From Actinobacillus indolicus (GTDB taxonomy: Bacteria; Pseudomonadota; Gammaproteobacteria; Enterobacterales; Pasteurellaceae): a DNA stretch of 64,000 bases. Below are positions 62,248 through 64,000 of the stretch, one piece after another. The stretch lies in the NCBI RefSeq assembly GCF_004519515.1, contig NZ_CP038145.1:620001-684000 (forward strand), written 5' to 3'. The notes beneath the pieces were generated by a model. The model was not told the origin of the DNA and did no database searches. It saw only the letters and a program-made list of their open reading frames with translations. The position numbers and the translations under genes were made by a program. Positions within the stretch are counted from its first letter, which is position 1; each line of letters starts with the position of its first letter.

Positions 62248-62790
62248 ATGTTTAATTATTTCAAAGAGCTTTCTCTTAGCCGTAGTGCTTGGCTGTTATT
62301 AACAACGAGTTGTGCGGCACTTGAAGCGACAGCTCTTTATTTCCAACATGGCATGGGATTAAATCCTTGTGTAATGTGTATTTACGAACGTTTAGCATTA
62401 TTTGCTATTCTCATTGCTGGCGTTATTGGTATGCTTGCCCCCCGTAATGCCTTAGTTCGCTGGATTGCATTGCTTTTAGGACTTTTTGGCTCAATCAAAG
62501 GATTAAATTTAGCCTTGAAGCATACGGATTATCAACTTAATCCAGCCCCTTGGAATCAATGTTCACCTTTTGTTGAATTTCCTGAAACATTGCCATTAAA
62601 CAAATGGTTTCCAAATGTATTTGAAGCAACAGCAGGTGGAGATTGTGCCAAAATTGTTTGGAAATTCTTCGATTTATCGATGCCACAGTGGCTTATTGCT
62701 ATTTTTGCTGTTTATCTGGTGATTTTTGTATTGATTATATTAAGTCAGTTCAAACGTAGCCGTAAAACAAACCGCAACTTATTTCGCTAA
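62248..62790 (+). CDS. dsbB: Disulphide bond formation protein DsbB
   Basis: Inner-membrane enzyme that reoxidises DsbA and passes electrons to quinone; 180 residues (176 in E. coli). Four membrane spans. The two cysteine pairs are C41-V-M-C44 and C105/C133, as needed for the relay. The arginine after the first pair (YERLALF, R48) matches the quinone-linked residue. Followed 11 bp later by a gene for a small cysteine-containing protein. Confidence 0.95.
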   Translation: MFNYFKELSLSRSAWLLLTTSCAALEATALYFQHGMGLNPCVMCIYERLALFAILIAGVIGMLAPRNALVRWIALLLGLFGSIKGLNLALKHTDYQLNPAPWNQCSPFVEFPETLPLNKWFPNVFEATAGGDCAKIVWKFFDLSMPQWLIAIFAVYLVIFVLIILSQFKRSRKTNRNLFR

Positions 62791-62801
62791 AGGAGAATAC
62801 A

Positions 62802-62969
62802 ATGGAAACCGAACACAAAAGCTTTTTCCGTAAACTCTTAGATAAATATAATGATCTCTGTAAAGATCTTGGTGTGGATCAAGGTGCATGCCGTGGTTGT
62901 GTGCCTGTGGTGAAGTTTGATCCTGAGAAAGATGATAAAACGGAAAAACAAGCAGGTAGATCCGAATAA
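62802..62969 (+). CDS. 55-residue cysteine-containing protein between dsbB and metG, DUF5363-like
   Basis: Starts METEHKSFFRKLLDKYNDLC. A three-cysteine core follows: C20, C30 and C33 (GACRGCVPVVKFDPE). AAGGAGAAT gives a strong ribosome-binding site, and the gene is 11 bp after dsbB with a terminator just behind, so it looks expressed. It resembles short proteins I recall as DUF5363, of unknown function; I cannot verify that. No signal peptide, so cytoplasmic. A dsbB link is suggested only by position. Confidence 0.72.
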   Translation: METEHKSFFRKLLDKYNDLCKDLGVDQGACRGCVPVVKFDPEKDDKTEKQAGRSE

Positions 62970-62977
62970 AATGTTGC

Positions 62978-63005
62978 AAAAGCTGAAAGAAATTTCAGCT
63001 TTTTT
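62978..63005 (+). terminator. Terminator of the nhaB-dsbB transcript
   Basis: AAAAGCTGAAA-GAAA-TTTCAGCTTTT, an 11-bp stem running into TTTTTT. Lies eight bases after the small gene stop codon. Confidence 0.9.
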
Positions 63006-63095
63006 GTTTCCTTCATTCTTCCTTATCACTAGGCATTTCTGCCCTTTTCCGCTACAATCCCCATAATTTTTTGCTATATTTTAGAGAGATTTAGA

Positions 63096-64000
63096 ATGTC
63101 AAATCCAAAAAGAAAAATACTGGTAACCTGTGCTTTGCCTTATGCTAACGGAGCGATCCATTTAGGGCATATGCTTGAACATATTCAAGCGGATATTTGG
63201 GTGCGTTTTCAGCGTATGCGTGGCAACGAAATTCACTTCGTCTGTGCCGATGACGCTCACGGCACGCCGATTATGTTGAATGCGGATAAACTCGGCATTA
63301 CCCCTGAACAGTTAATCGAAAAGGCCAAAGCTGATCACATTGCTGATTTTGCTGGCTTTAATATCAGTTTCGATAACTATCATTCCACCCACAGCGAAGA
63401 AAACCGTGAATATACTTCCGCCATCTATAAAAAATTAAAAGCGAACGGTTTTATCAAAAGCAAGGTGATCTCGCAGTTATTTGACCCTGAAAAAAATATG
63501 TTCTTACCTGATCGCTTTGTGAAAGGCACTTGCCCGAAATGTAAAGCGGAAGATCAGTACGGCGATAACTGTGAAGTCTGTGCTTCTACTTATAGCCCGA
63601 TGGATTTAATCAATCCACGTTCGGTGGTATCAGGCTCTACCCCTGTGGTAAAACAGTCGGAACACTTTTTCTTTGATTTACCAAGTTTTGAAGGTATGTT
63701 GAAAGCGTGGACACGTTCCGGCTCGCTTCAGCCTGAAATTGCCAATAAAATGCAAGAGTGGTTTGAAAGCGGTTTACAGCAATGGGACATCAGCCGTGAC
63801 GCACCTTACTTTGGCTTTGAAATTCCGGATAGCGAAAACAAATTCTTCTATGTTTGGCTTGATGCCCCTATCGGCTATATGGCTTCGTTCAAAAATCTCT
63901 GTGACCGCACGGGCTTGAACTTTGATGATTTCTGGAAAAAAGAGAGTGATGCTGAGTTGTATCACTTTATCGGTAAAGACATAGTTTACTTCCACAGTCT
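63096..64000 (+). CDS. metG: Methionyl-tRNA synthetase, N-terminal part; cut by window edge
   Basis: Partial, about 301 residues, open to the last base. Class I synthetase: the HIGH-type motif is HLGH (ANGAIHLGHMLEH), and the zinc knuckle has CPKC and CEVC near residues 146-161. The KMSKS loop lies beyond the window. It charges tRNA-Met. AGAGAGAT stands before the ATG. The strong terminator upstream gives it a separate transcript. Confidence 0.95.
   Translation, partial: MSNPKRKILVTCALPYANGAIHLGHMLEHIQADIWVRFQRMRGNEIHFVCADDAHGTPIMLNADKLGITPEQLIEKAKADHIADFAGFNISFDNYHSTHSEENREYTSAIYKKLKANGFIKSKVISQLFDPEKNMFLPDRFVKGTCPKCKAEDQYGDNCEVCASTYSPMDLINPRSVVSGSTPVVKQSEHFFFDLPSFEGMLKAWTRSGSLQPEIANKMQEWFESGLQQWDISRDAPYFGFEIPDSENKFFYVWLDAPIGYMASFKNLCDRTGLNFDDFWKKESDAELYHFIGKDIVYFHS

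Noticed and set aside
1..64000. tRNA, rRNA, riboswitch or prophage genes
   Set aside because: No cloverleaf-like sequence, rRNA segment, known riboswitch core or phage gene was recognised on either strand; a covariance-model scan would be needed to be sure about small RNAs.

Overview
The window is a chromosomal segment of a member of the Pasteurellaceae. The nine-base DNA-uptake core ACAAGCGGT (or ACCGCTTGT) occurs more than 20 times, often followed by runs of TTTGCAAA. This is the uptake-signal type known from the Actinobacillus pleuropneumoniae / Mannheimia / Bibersteinia side of the family, not the Haemophilus influenzae type (AAGTGCGGT). I cannot name the species. No rRNA, tRNA, CRISPR array, prophage or insertion sequence was seen.

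Layout. (1) 1-10.7 kb is a complete maltose/maltodextrin locus. malE-malF-malG-malQ runs leftward and malK-lamB-malM-malS runs rightward from a shared control region with three CRP sites and MalT-like boxes. Five of the six gaps inside these two operons hold a paired REP-like hairpin. (2) 10.7-19.4 kb: grxA, typA, luxS, an ABC exporter, mltF with a tiny basic protein gene behind it, thiK-ycfL-hinT, and an isoprenylcysteine methyltransferase-like gene. (3) 19.4-31.5 kb, almost all leftward: kdsA, sirB1, an unusual ASCH-prmC fusion, prfA, hup, yjaG, hemE, a hexose-6-phosphate mutarotase, argH, pepQ, then tusA (rightward), rraB, engB and a DUF805 gene. (4) 31.5-40.4 kb: pepN, yggS, kdsC, parE, and a copper module (cueR divergent from copZ-copA). 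(5) 40.4-59.7 kb is the whole leftward division and cell-wall (dcw) cluster, from mraZ to ftsZ plus lpxC. It is interrupted between murE and murF by two unrecognised membrane/lipoprotein genes and a duplicated piece of the murF start. (6) 59.7-64 kb: fadR, nhaB, dsbB, a 55-residue protein gene and the start of metG.

How the genes work together. LamB, MalE, MalFGK, MalS and MalQ form a full path from outer membrane to cytoplasm for maltodextrins. The dcw cluster makes lipid II and the divisome, and lpxC makes the first committed step of lipid A. prfA and prmC form a release-factor and modification pair. CueR, CopZ and CopA form a copper-efflux circuit.

Most interesting: an in-frame ASCH domain fused to the N-terminus of PrmC; a 490-bp insertion-duplication carrying a lipoprotein gene inside the dcw cluster; two families of GTAG-headed paired palindromes whose stems covary; a PBP3 (FtsI) with an apparently repeated N-domain module; and uptake signals that write recurring QAV/TAC peptides, including a lipobox, into proteins. 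Much of the window is otherwise ordinary core genome.
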